Origin: Thermosipho sp. (in: thermotogales)
GTDB lineage: Bacteria; Thermotogota; Thermotogae; Thermotogales; Fervidobacteriaceae
Length of the DNA stretch: 64,000 nt
Direction of reading: 5' to 3'
Assembly: GCA_017656345.1 (NCBI GenBank)
Contig: JACDNZ010000010.1
Span: 19,848 to 83,847, forward strand
Below, piece by piece: positions 6,974-14,471 of this stretch. Both the position numbers and the translations under genes were made by a program. The notes beneath the pieces were generated by a model that saw nothing but the letters and a program-made list of their open reading frames with translations, was not told the DNA's origin and searched no databases. How positions within the stretch are numbered: position 1 is the stretch's first letter; each line of letters starts with the position of its first letter.

Positions 6974-9013
6974 ATGAATAAATTAAGAGAAATAATAAAT
7001 AGAGATAGGCTATTCACTATGATTTATTCTGGAGTAGAGAATGAAAAGTATTTTAATATACTTTATAATATGGGAATAAGAAATTTCCTTATATCATTTC
7101 ATTATATTACTGAAAAGAATATTGATATAAAAAAGCAATATAAAGATAAAAATATAAAATTTTTTATAGACTCTGGTGCGCATACCTATCAAAATGACCC
7201 TAAATATCTTGATTATCCAATAGAATATTGGGAAAATCATTTAAAAAAATATTTAGATTGGGCTAAAGAAAATAAAGATTATATATTTGCAATAGCCAAT
7301 TTTGATTTTGAGAATTTAGTTGGTGCTGAAAAAATACAAGAATGGAATAAAAAATATTTTGAACCCTTTATGTTAGAAACAGGTATACCAGTATGTTTTG
7401 TATGGCATCAAGATTCATATACTACATGGGAAAGATATTGTGAAAGATACCCATATGTAGGTTTTTCTTCTGTAAATACAGAAGGTGAAGCTATAGAATT
7501 AAAAGAATATATAAGTAAGCTAAAAATAGCTCAGAAATACAATTCAGTTGTTCACGGATTTGGAATGACTCGAACTTCAATGCTTCCTAAACTTCCTTTT
7601 TATACAGTAGACTCCACTACTTGGTTAGTTGGACTTCAATATGGTGAGATAAACTACTGGAATGGTACTAAAATGTCTAGATTAAAGAAAGAAAAGTGGA
7701 AAGGTGAATATCTACCTAAATTAATAGCTTTAGGTTTAAATAAAGAAAAGTTACTTGCAGAAGATACCGAAGAAATGATAAAAGCTAATATAATACCTTT
7801 TATTGAAGCCGAAAAATATATTAGACAAAGATTAAGAAGTAGAATGTATTGGTTGAAACAAGAAAAGAATAATAATTCTTTAGATGATACTGATTTATTT
7901 CCACCTTTAGATTGGTTAGAAGGTAAGACTGAACCTCAATATGATAATTGGGAAGAGTATGCTAAGAGATTAAACATAAATGTAGAAGATAGGACTTTTG
8001 CTATAAATGCAGTAATAGATTGTTCAGTATTTTGTCAGATAGATATAGACGAAGAAGGAGAAATAACAAGTGAAAACCCAGATTTATTAAATTTCTTTAA
8101 TGAAAGTTATTTAGGTAAAAATTTAATACCAGAATTACACGATTTATATATTAATCAAGTAAGTAGTGATGAAAAAGAACAAATAAGAGATTTAATTAAT
8201 TTCTTTAGAGATGTTGCAACTGGTAAAGAAGAGAAATTACTAAATTGGGGTACTGCTTTTGCGAAAGCAAGAGAAAGAGAAAAGTATATAGAAGAGGAAG
8301 AATATGAGTATGAAGATTTAACAGAAGAAGAAATTAGAGATAAATTAAGCGAACTTCTCCCAGCCCCTAAAGATGATTCTGACCCTCACCCAGAAGTAAC
8401 AGCTTTAGATGATGAAATATTCAACAAAGCTGGAATAGTACCAGTAAGAGATAGTAAAGGAAGATTCTTAAAAGGTCAAAGAAAAGTAAGAAAGCCTAAG
8501 AATATTTATAGTGATAAGTACCCTAAATTAGCTTGTGATACTTGTTATGCGGCACAATCCTGCCCAGAGTATAAAGCTGGTTATGTGTGTGCATATAATA
8601 AAATGTTTAAGAGATTTGATACAAGAGATATGAACGATATAATAGACGCTATGCAAAGTATGGTTAATTTAAACTTAGAACGTATGCAGAGAGTTGCCTT
8701 ATTTGAAATTTTAGATGGTGGTATGCCAGATGGAAACTTAACAGCTATGATAGACCAAAACATGAGATTACTAAAATTATTGAAAGATATGTACCAGTAT
8801 GGTAACCCAGAAGTATTAAAGCAAACTAAAATAAAACGTGCTGACGGTACAGAAGAAACTATAGTACAAGTAAGTAACCCAAGAGGTGGAGGAATATTAG
8901 AGAAGTTATTTAGTCAAACAGTAAATAAAAGTAATAATAATAATAAAGAAGAAGAAACTAATCCTAAGAGTAAGATAGATAAGGAAAATGCAATAGATGT
9001 GGATATTGAATAG
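6974..9013 (+). CDS. dpdA: DpdA-like DNA-guanine transglycosylase with a long C-terminal extension
   Basis: A 679-residue protein. Residues 1 to about 300 match the TGT-fold DpdA group that exchanges guanine for a 7-deazaguanine in DNA: FFIDSGAHTY (D66-S67-G68-A69, a DSGA-type motif carrying a likely catalytic Asp), FVWHQD, HGFGMTR, and TVDSTTWL (D213-S214). The rest, about 380 residues, is not part of a usual transglycosylase: an acidic middle (EEEEYEYEDLTEEE), then C521-x2-C524-x5-C530-x8-C539, probably a metal site, then a helical module ending in the motif NPRGGGILEKLF. The context of four preQ0 genes upstream strongly supports DNA base insertion. The C-terminal half could recognise DNA, or might be an unrelated phage module joined in frame; I cannot name it. 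Confidence 0.85.
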   Translation: MNKLREIINRDRLFTMIYSGVENEKYFNILYNMGIRNFLISFHYITEKNIDIKKQYKDKNIKFFIDSGAHTYQNDPKYLDYPIEYWENHLKKYLDWAKENKDYIFAIANFDFENLVGAEKIQEWNKKYFEPFMLETGIPVCFVWHQDSYTTWERYCERYPYVGFSSVNTEGEAIELKEYISKLKIAQKYNSVVHGFGMTRTSMLPKLPFYTVDSTTWLVGLQYGEINYWNGTKMSRLKKEKWKGEYLPKLIALGLNKEKLLAEDTEEMIKANIIPFIEAEKYIRQRLRSRMYWLKQEKNNNSLDDTDLFPPLDWLEGKTEPQYDNWEEYAKRLNINVEDRTFAINAVIDCSVFCQIDIDEEGEITSENPDLLNFFNESYLGKNLIPELHDLYINQVSSDEKEQIRDLINFFRDVATGKEEKLLNWGTAFAKAREREKYIEEEEYEYEDLTEEEIRDKLSELLPAPKDDSDPHPEVTALDDEIFNKAGIVPVRDSKGRFLKGQRKVRKPKNIYSDKYPKLACDTCYAAQSCPEYKAGYVCAYNKMFKRFDTRDMNDIIDAMQSMVNLNLERMQRVALFEILDGGMPDGNLTAMIDQNMRLLKLLKDMYQYGNPEVLKQTKIKRADGTEETIVQVSNPRGGGILEKLFSQTVNKSNNNNKEEETNPKSKIDKENAIDVDIE

Positions 9014-9020
9014 TAACATA

Positions 9021-9066
9021 GGTTGAAAATCAATGCTTGACAAGCCCCCTTTAAGTGTTATATAAT
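9021..9066 (+). promoter_or_regulatory. Promoter with palindromic operator for the mazF-sigma operon
   Basis: GGTTGAAAATCAATG (9021-9035), a TTGA-N3-TCAA palindrome, sits one base before TTGACA (9037-9042). The -10 is TATAAT at 9061-9066 (18-nt spacer) or TATATA at 9059-9064 (16 nt). The same operator with the same spacing occurs at 19225 and 21948. Confidence 0.8.
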
Positions 9067-9112
9067 TAAGCTGTGAACAACGATAAATAAACACTTAAAG
9101 GGGGATTTTTAT

Positions 9113-9451
9113 ATGCTATATACTACTTATGATTTCATTTCATTAGAGAAAATGACAGAAAGCCAAGTAAGACAGGAAATTGAGTTAGCCAAGCAAAAGT
9201 ATGAAGAAGTACAGGAATACTTTAAAATGCTTGAAGAAATGACTCCTAATGAGTTTCTAAAACCAGATTTAGAAATACACATTACTACACTAAAAAATAT
9301 AGAGAGTTATATAAGAAAAGCAGAAAATTTACTAAATGAATGGGATAGTAATTCATACATAAGAAAAGCTAGAAAGAGGTTCAAAACCTTTAATTATAAT
9401 AATATAAATAATAAATATATAAATAAAATAAAAATAATAAAAATTAAATAA
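9113..9451 (+). CDS. Hypothetical coiled-coil protein before the MazF-like gene
   Basis: A 112-residue protein, first in the operon from the operator-bearing promoter. Residues 10-90 are helical and charged (MTESQVRQEIELAKQKYEEVQEYF), suggesting a coiled coil. The C-terminal 25 residues become low-complexity Asn/Ile/Lys (NNINNKYINKIKIIKIK), which may be unstructured or partly degenerate. Position directly before a MazF-like toxin is where an antitoxin would be expected, but there is no ribbon-helix-helix or AbrB-like N-terminus, so I do not call it an antitoxin. Confidence 0.7.
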   Translation: MLYTTYDFISLEKMTESQVRQEIELAKQKYEEVQEYFKMLEEMTPNEFLKPDLEIHITTLKNIESYIRKAENLLNEWDSNSYIRKARKRFKTFNYNNINNKYINKIKIIKIK

Positions 9452-9472
9452 AGCAAAAAGGGGGATTATAAG

Positions 9473-9829
9473 ATGTCATTCAAAAAAGTTAAGAGAGGTG
9501 AAGTTTATTTAGCTAGAGTTGGTAACAAATATGTCGGTAGTGAGCAGAAAGGTACAAGACCAGTTTTAATTATCCAGAATAATATAGGTAATAGATTTAG
9601 CCCAACTGTCATAGTAGCTTTTATAACTTCTAAACTACATAAGAAGAAACTACCGACCCATTGTTTGGTTAATTTAAAAGTACCTTCTATAGTTTTAACT
9701 GAACAACTAAGAACGATTGATAAAACTCGTTTAGTTGAAAGAATGGGTAGATTAACAGAAGAAGAAATGCAAAAGGTTGAAAAGTGTTTAAGAATAAGTT
9801 TAGATTTAGGGGGCGATGGAGGTGACTAA
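9473..9829 (+). CDS. mazF: MazF/PemK-family toxin-like endoribonuclease
   Basis: A 118-residue protein closely following Bacillus-type MazF/EndoA: VKRGEVYLARV at the N-terminus, GSEQKGTRPVLIIQNNIGNRFSPTVIVAFITSK containing the catalytic Arg and Thr, LPTHCLV, then LTEQLRTIDKTRLVERMGRLTEE. MazF toxins cleave mRNA at short sequences. A loop between LPTH and the LTEQ strand is shorter than in Bacillus, but catalytic elements are retained. Its 3' end overlaps the sigma factor gene. No recognisable MazE antitoxin is adjacent. It may shut off host translation or act as an RNA processing enzyme; that is inference. Confidence 0.88.
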   Translation: MSFKKVKRGEVYLARVGNKYVGSEQKGTRPVLIIQNNIGNRFSPTVIVAFITSKLHKKKLPTHCLVNLKVPSIVLTEQLRTIDKTRLVERMGRLTEEEMQKVEKCLRISLDLGGDGGD

Positions 9830-11159
9830 GACTGAAAGAGATAAAATGTTTGAAGAGAATATGGGTTTAGCTAAAAGTATTGTTTTCAAAGAGTTTAAAA
9901 ATTTTGCACACACAAGTGGTATGACTTTAGAAGATGTATTACAAGTTGCTTATATAGGGTTACTGAAAGCAGTAGATAAGTTTGACGCTAGTAGAGGTTT
10001 AGCTTTTAGTACATTCGCAGTACCTACTATTCGTGGCGAAATTTTGCGTTATATGAGAGATTATAGCCCTAATCAAATAAAAATAAGTAGGAGTATTAAA
10101 ATGTTATATACTAAATATAATAAACTAAAAGATGAAGGTAAAACAGATGAAGAAATAATGAAAGAATTAGAGGTATCTAGAGAAGAATTAGAGAATATAA
10201 AGGTGTCAAAACTTGAGCCTGTGTATTTAGATGATACTGTAAATAACAATAAAATAAAAGATGATAATAAAGATATTTATAGAATTGATAGGTTAACTAA
10301 TGAATATGATTTAGCTGAAAGTACTGTAAATCTAATAGACTTGAGAGAAAAATTAGCATTACTTAGAGATGAAGTTGGTTATAGGAATTTTGAAATATTA
10401 ATGTTAGAAAGATTTGAAGAAATGAACCAAGAAAAAATTGCAAACATGGTTGGTGTTACTCAAGTACAAGTAAGCAGAATAGTAAAAAGAATACAAAATA
10501 AATTCATTCCTTTAGTTGAGCAAAAATATAATAATGGTAAAAGAAGTAAAAACTATAAGGGGGAAAATCTAATGAGTGTAAAAGAAAGACATAAACAACA
10601 AATTGAAGTGTTAATTAATTGGTGCTTAAATAATAAAGGTAAGAAATTAACTAAAATAAGAGAAATTTTAGAAAAGCATAATTTAGATGTAATACCTGGA
10701 TATGAAACTGTATTAAAAAGATATGTACTAGAAGAATTAAATAATAGAGGTGTAGTAATAACTAAAGTTCCGAGAAATGATAGAGGTATAAACTTTTGGG
10801 TATCTACAGATGAAGAATTGAAAAAATATACTCCAGTAAATAATGTAATAGACTTAACTAATGAAGAAGTAATACCTGTGGTTGAAGAGCATAAACAGAA
10901 TACCGAAGATGAAAGTCCTACTTCAACTAAAACAAATAGAGAGGTTTTAAAAGAAACTGTTAATAGAATGGACATAGATAGATTGAAGAAACTTGAGGAA
11001 ATAAAATCAGCTAATAAAATAGTAATATTTAATTATTGTAATAGCCTAACACGTGATACTATATCACCTATTATTGATACTATGAAAAGCATTTTAGAAA
11101 TATCAGAGTTACAGGATAGTTCTTTAGAAGCTAATATTGTTTTAACAATAGAAAAATAA
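9816..11159 (+). CDS. Sigma-70 family RNA polymerase sigma factor with C-terminal extension
   Basis: A 447-residue protein. Residues 1 to about 245 are a sigma factor of the SigB/F/G type: region 2 (LEDVLQVAYIGLLKAVDKFDASRGLAFSTFAVPTIRGEILRYMRDY), region 3, and region 4 helix-turn-helix (MNQEKIANMVGVTQVQVSRIVKRI). Residues about 253-447 are an added domain with a winged-helix-like part (KLTKIREILEKHNLDVIPGYETVLKRYV) and an acidic linker. An in-frame ATG at 10572 (residue 253) follows AAGGGGG with 8-nt spacing, so the extension may also be made as a separate 195-residue protein. It overlaps the mazF gene by 14 nt. It probably redirects host RNA polymerase to phage promoters; target promoters are not identified. 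Confidence 0.9.
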   Translation: MEVTKTERDKMFEENMGLAKSIVFKEFKNFAHTSGMTLEDVLQVAYIGLLKAVDKFDASRGLAFSTFAVPTIRGEILRYMRDYSPNQIKISRSIKMLYTKYNKLKDEGKTDEEIMKELEVSREELENIKVSKLEPVYLDDTVNNNKIKDDNKDIYRIDRLTNEYDLAESTVNLIDLREKLALLRDEVGYRNFEILMLERFEEMNQEKIANMVGVTQVQVSRIVKRIQNKFIPLVEQKYNNGKRSKNYKGENLMSVKERHKQQIEVLINWCLNNKGKKLTKIREILEKHNLDVIPGYETVLKRYVLEELNNRGVVITKVPRNDRGINFWVSTDEELKKYTPVNNVIDLTNEEVIPVVEEHKQNTEDESPTSTKTNREVLKETVNRMDIDRLKKLEEIKSANKIVIFNYCNSLTRDTISPIIDTMKSILEISELQDSSLEANIVLTIEK

Positions 11160-11172
11160 AGGAGGTGTTATT

Positions 11173-11334
11173 TTGAAGCATAAGATAAGTAATATAATAG
11201 GCAATATATTAAAGTTTATTTTTCTTATTTTATCAATAATGTATTTACAAGAAGGTGAGTACTTACCTGCAATTTATTTTTTAATCTTTTATGGCATAGA
11301 AGAAATAACAGATTTATTTAAGAAAGGGGATTAA
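11173..11334 (+). CDS. Small membrane protein
   Basis: Not in the ORF track. TTG start 6 nt after AGGAGGTG encodes 53 residues, MKHKISNIIGNILKFIFLILSIMY..., with a hydrophobic segment at about 8-24 and a second moderately hydrophobic stretch (YLPAIYFLIFYGIEE). It ends one base before the ATG of the metalloprotease-like gene, whose SD (AAAGGGG) is inside it, supporting real coupled translation. Function unknown; a holin-like or superinfection role cannot be judged from this alone. Confidence 0.6.
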   Translation: MKHKISNIIGNILKFIFLILSIMYLQEGEYLPAIYFLIFYGIEEITDLFKKGD

Positions 11335-11335
11335 T

Positions 11336-11710
11336 ATGTATAGTGAGTTAATTTTAAATGAAGAAGAGTTGAAAAAAGAATTAGAATATTGGAAAAATAA
11401 ACTTAATATGAATGATTGGTATATTAAAGTAAAGAAAGTAAGATTAAATGAGTTAGAGTTACCAGACGTACAAGGAGAGGTTAGCTATGAGGTAGTATCT
11501 AAAACAGCAGTAATAAGAATTTTAGATGAAAAAGACTATCCTAATTTAATATTACCACAAAATCATAGGATAACTTTAATACATGAATTACTACATTGTA
11601 AATTCGCTCATATAGAAAATGCATTAGGTGAAATAGGGTATTCTGTATTACATGGGATAATAGAAGATTTAGCTAAAGCATTTAATTCATGTGAAGAAGA
11701 GAAATGTTAG
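11336..11710 (+). CDS. HExxH zinc-metalloprotease-like protein
   Basis: A 124-residue protein with ITLIHELLHCKFAH near residue 85, a classic HExxH zinc motif within a helix. The N-terminal half is alternating strands and helices (YWKNKLNMNDWYIKVKK). The arrangement resembles small phage proteins related to SprT-like or gluzincin-fold domains. A third ligand could be the His in VLHGIIEDL. Substrate unknown. The window has a second HExxH protein at 21048, not closely similar overall. Confidence 0.65.
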   Translation: MYSELILNEEELKKELEYWKNKLNMNDWYIKVKKVRLNELELPDVQGEVSYEVVSKTAVIRILDEKDYPNLILPQNHRITLIHELLHCKFAHIENALGEIGYSVLHGIIEDLAKAFNSCEEEKC

Positions 11711-11732
11711 AGTTAAATAGGAGGTAGATTAT

Positions 11733-12101
11733 ATGTATTATCAAATAAAACATTTTATTAATGAGAATCAAGAGAAAATAAATAATTTTTTAAAAGATAT
11801 AGGTGATAGAGTAGTAGATATAAAAATATCCAGTAGTGCTACTAACGATGAATGGAGTACAGATATTATAGTAGTATATAAAGAAGGTAATACAAATACA
11901 GAAACAGATATAAAGAGTAAGCTTATTAAATACCTATCAAATCTTACAAGTTTTACAGATAAGGATATTATTGAATATTTTTGCCCTAGTGATTTTGATT
12001 TAGAAGATATTGAATATCTTTGTATGAAACCAGCTACAGAAGAAAGGAATACAGATAAACATTGTTTAGAGTGTTGGAGAAAAGCACTAGAGAAATATTA
12101 A
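11733..12101 (+). CDS. Hypothetical protein
   Basis: A 122-residue acidic protein with good SD (AGGAGG). The N-terminal half alternates hydrophobic and polar residues (VVDIKISSSATNDEWSTDIIVVY), suggesting a beta-sheet domain. The C-terminus contains YLCMKPATEERNTDKHCLECW with three Cys and a His that might bind metal. No family recognised. Part of the run of small genes downstream of the sigma factor. Confidence 0.65.
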   Translation: MYYQIKHFINENQEKINNFLKDIGDRVVDIKISSSATNDEWSTDIIVVYKEGNTNTETDIKSKLIKYLSNLTSFTDKDIIEYFCPSDFDLEDIEYLCMKPATEERNTDKHCLECWRKALEKY

Positions 12102-12122
12102 TATTATACGGGGAGTGATATT

Positions 12123-12383
12123 ATGGATAGTAAAGAAACCGAAGAGTTATTCCAAGAAGATATAGCACGAATACGAGGTATGTTATTAGATAAAATAAAG
12201 CGTTCTAATTTAGAGGTTATAAACTCTATGAAAGAAAAACTTAAAAATATTGATTTTAATTCAGTAGATATTGAAAAAGCTAATAGTATTATTGATTTCT
12301 ATTATAGACGTGGATATATAACTAAAAAACAAAAATATGCATTATGTATTATAGAAGCTGAATTAGAATTAATAGGGTATTAA
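12123..12383 (+). CDS. Hypothetical helical protein
   Basis: An 86-residue protein, almost entirely predicted helix (ETEELFQEDIARIRGMLLDKIKRSN ... KANSIIDFYYRRGYITKKQKYAL). The last segment resembles a small helical hairpin with a conserved RRGYITKKQ turn. SD GGGGAG is present. Function unknown. Confidence 0.6.
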   Translation: MDSKETEELFQEDIARIRGMLLDKIKRSNLEVINSMKEKLKNIDFNSVDIEKANSIIDFYYRRGYITKKQKYALCIIEAELELIGY

Positions 12384-12405
12384 GTATTAAAGGAGGTAAG
12401 ATAAA

Positions 12406-12890
12406 ATGAGTGAAAAGACTAAATTAGAGAAGTTATTTGATTGGTGTGGCATAACTTTAGAGCATTACCATGATTGTGACATTCCAGATGAAGAAATGGA
12501 AGAAATTGAAGAAGCCTTAGAAACACTAAATGAAATAGAAGAAATAATAAAGGAGTATGAACAAGTAATTTATGAATTAAAAGAAGCTTTGAAAGAGTCT
12601 ACAGAGGAAATAAAATATCATATTGAGTGTCTTTGTGGTATATTACCTAACTATACCCATACGTGTTCAAGATGTATTCAAATTAGTAAGAATAAGGCTG
12701 TTCTAAAAATGCAGAAGATATTATCACTAAATATTGTTCTCTTTTAGGTGAAGAATTTGACGTGTGTACTGCTTGTAATGAATGTAATGGTATATTTGTA
12801 GAACGTATTGAAAATGACTTATATAAATGTAAAACCACAGGTAAAATCTTAAAAGTAAATAAAGAAAATGAAAGATTAGAAGAGTTATAG
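12406..12890 (+). pseudogene. Hypothetical Cys-rich protein interrupted by a -1 frameshift
   Basis: The track ORF (12406-12747) begins with a strong SD and encodes an acidic coiled coil, then CLCGILPNYTHTCSRC. After the A-run at 12705-12709 the frame loses coding character, while the -1 frame becomes clearly coding to a TAG at 12888-12890: NAEDIITKYCSLLGEEFDVCTACNECNGIF. This downstream segment has no start codon after its upstream in-frame stop (about 12693), so it is not an independent gene. A one-base loss in the A5 run, or ribosomal slippage at CTAAAAATG, would join the two. The joined product would be about 160 residues with several CxxC pairs, probably Zn-binding. I cannot tell mutation, base-calling error and programmed shift apart. 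Confidence 0.6.
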
Positions 12891-12901
12891 GAGGTATAAT
12901 T

Positions 12902-13150
12902 ATGAGAATGATAGTTAAGTATCAAGATAAGTCTAAAAGCCTCCCAGAAGTACCTTTTGTTCTTAAAGGTAGAGGCGATAAATTACTTTTAGTTGTTAAA
13001 AATAAAGGTAATGATTTATTTGAATTAATAAGCTTGACAGGAGAAAAAGCAGGTCAAGTTGTAAGTACTAATACTAAAGAAGGTATTGAAGAATTAATAG
13101 TAGTAGAAGAATTTTCTATTGTAGAATCAGAATTAATAATACGTTATTAA
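12902..13150 (+). CDS. Hypothetical beta-rich small protein
   Basis: An 82-residue protein with ATG after AGGAGG. The sequence alternates strands with short turns (LLLVVKNKGNDLFELISLTGEKAGQVV), resembling a small barrel such as an SH3- or OB-like fold, but no family is recognised. It lies between the two frameshifted genes and is itself intact. Confidence 0.6.
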   Translation: MRMIVKYQDKSKSLPEVPFVLKGRGDKLLLVVKNKGNDLFELISLTGEKAGQVVSTNTKEGIEELIVVEEFSIVESELIIRY

Positions 13151-13172
13151 TATAAGTAAGGGAGTGTTAATA

Positions 13173-13399
13173 ATGCAAGAGCCTAAAATTTGCTGTGAAC
13201 GTACGGTTGAAAATATAAAAATGAACTCCTTAATAGATGTAGAAGGAAAAGCATATCTTTCTTATTATGCTTCCTATTTTGGATTTTAGTTAATGAAGTA
13301 TCTATTGATATTCCTATTAAGTATTGTCCTTTCTGTGGCAAGAAATTAGAAGGCGAAAAAGGGGCAAGAAAAGTGCCGAAAGAGTATTTAGTAATATAA
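13173..13399 (+). pseudogene. Zinc-ribbon small protein interrupted by a -1 frameshift
   Basis: An ATG with SD GGGAG starts MQEPKICCERTVENIKMNSL and meets a TAG at 13287. From the T4 run at 13277-13280 the -1 frame continues WILVNEVSIDIPIKYCPFCGKKLEGEKG to a TAA at 13397-13399. The pattern of an N-terminal CC, a short beta-rich middle and a C-terminal IxYCPFCGKKL is a very common phage/prophage zinc-ribbon family, so the two parts belong together. A one-base deletion in a homopolymer is the simplest cause. Neither half is in the ORF track. Confidence 0.6.
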
Positions 13400-14370
13400 A
13401 GAATATATATAATAAGATATATAAATATATACAATAATAACTAAAATATATAATAGAGTAATAAATATAGTAGAGGTTATTTAGTTACTAAATATATAAT
13501 TACTTTTTTTTAGTCATTTTATATAGTAAAATTGGATTTTATTAGGTAAACCTATAACTTTTTCATTTCCGAACGCTATTTTTATACCTATCATTTTATA
13601 TATTTTATATTGAAATTATATACCTAAACCTCTCTAAACCTCTTATGATTCTACCCACTCACATAGTGGTATAAAATTTTTAGGTAGGTATGGTTAAGGT
13701 ACACTTCCACCCACACTACATTTTAGAGGTACTTAGAAAGTCCTTCGTAGGCTCTTTCTACCACCTTTTTAAGAGTGGTATAACAATGGAAAGGTACTGA
13801 GAAAGACCTAATGATGGACTTTCTACCACCTTTTTAAAAATTGGTGAAAGTACCTCAAAGAGCCTGTAGAGGACTTTCAGCCACCTTTTAGTAGTAGTGA
13901 AAAGGTACTAGAAAGACCCAATGAAGGACTTTCTAGTACCTTAATTATTATTTAGAGGTACTACTATGTACTTATTATATATAGTGTTTATTATATATAA
14001 GGTCTATTATATATTACTATTATATATACATATAGCACTATGGTTACCTCTAAAAAGTACCAGAAAGTCCTTCACAAGGTCTTTCTCACCACCTTTTTGA
14101 TAGTGGTTATGTAGTGAATTAGTATATAAGTCTATTATATATAGTACTTATTATATATAACTAAGGTACTATTTCAGCCACCTTTTAAAAGGTACTAGAA
14201 AGAGCCTGTGAAGGTCTTTCTCCTACTCTTTAGAAGTGACCTCATATTTTGGCTTTTAAGGTGGTTGTTTTTGGTTAGGTAATATAATAAGTCTATGGAG
14301 AAAAAATAAGTACCTTAAAATCGAAAATAAAGCGTGGTTTTATGAACCGTTGAGTACCAATCTATGGAGT
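13400..14370. other. Non-coding AT-rich block with hairpin repeats
   Basis: About 970 nt with no credible ORF on either strand. It contains six diverged copies of a hairpin repeat (listed separately) and many TATTATATATA-like tracts (for example around 13970-14030 and 14130-14160). No tRNA was recognised. Confidence 0.8.
13727..14240 (+). repeat. Six diverged copies of a GGTACTAGAAAG hairpin repeat
   Basis: The unit is roughly GGTACT-AGAAAG-(A/T)CC-N6-GG(A/T)-CTTTCT followed by CCACCTTTTT and often an AGTGGT arm that pairs with the CCACC. Copies start near 13728, 13792, 13850, 13903, 14056 and 14190. The 13903-13940 copy forms a perfect 12-bp stem GGTACTAGAAAG/CTTTCTAGTACC. Loops vary (TCCTTCGTAGG, ACCTAATGATGG, AGCCTGTGAAGG) while pairing is maintained by paired changes, which suggests selection on structure. 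Confidence 0.75.
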
Positions 14371-14399
14371 TTGACTTTTAAGTACAAAAAATGTATAAT
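14371..14399 (+). promoter_or_regulatory. Sigma-A-type promoter for the basic-protein gene
   Basis: TTGACT (14371-14376), 17-nt spacer, TATAAT (14394-14399), about 70 nt upstream of the ATG at 14472. Confidence 0.7.
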
Positions 14400-14471
14400 A
14401 AGTATGTAAATTGTCCATACTAATTCTGAAAGTTACAATATTAAGTATAAATAGAGAAGGAGAGTGTTAGT

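Noticed and set aside
9113-9451. MazE-type antitoxin
   Set aside because: The protein has no ribbon-helix-helix or AbrB-like N-terminus; only its position suggests an antitoxin.
13183-13434. Minus-strand ORF of 83 aa
   Set aside because: It overlaps the frameshifted zinc-ribbon gene, whose + strand KYCPFCGKKL motif is far more convincing, and has no SD.
13727-14240. CRISPR array
   Set aside because: Repeats are diverged and unevenly spaced, intervening sequences are not spacer-like, and no cas gene is present.
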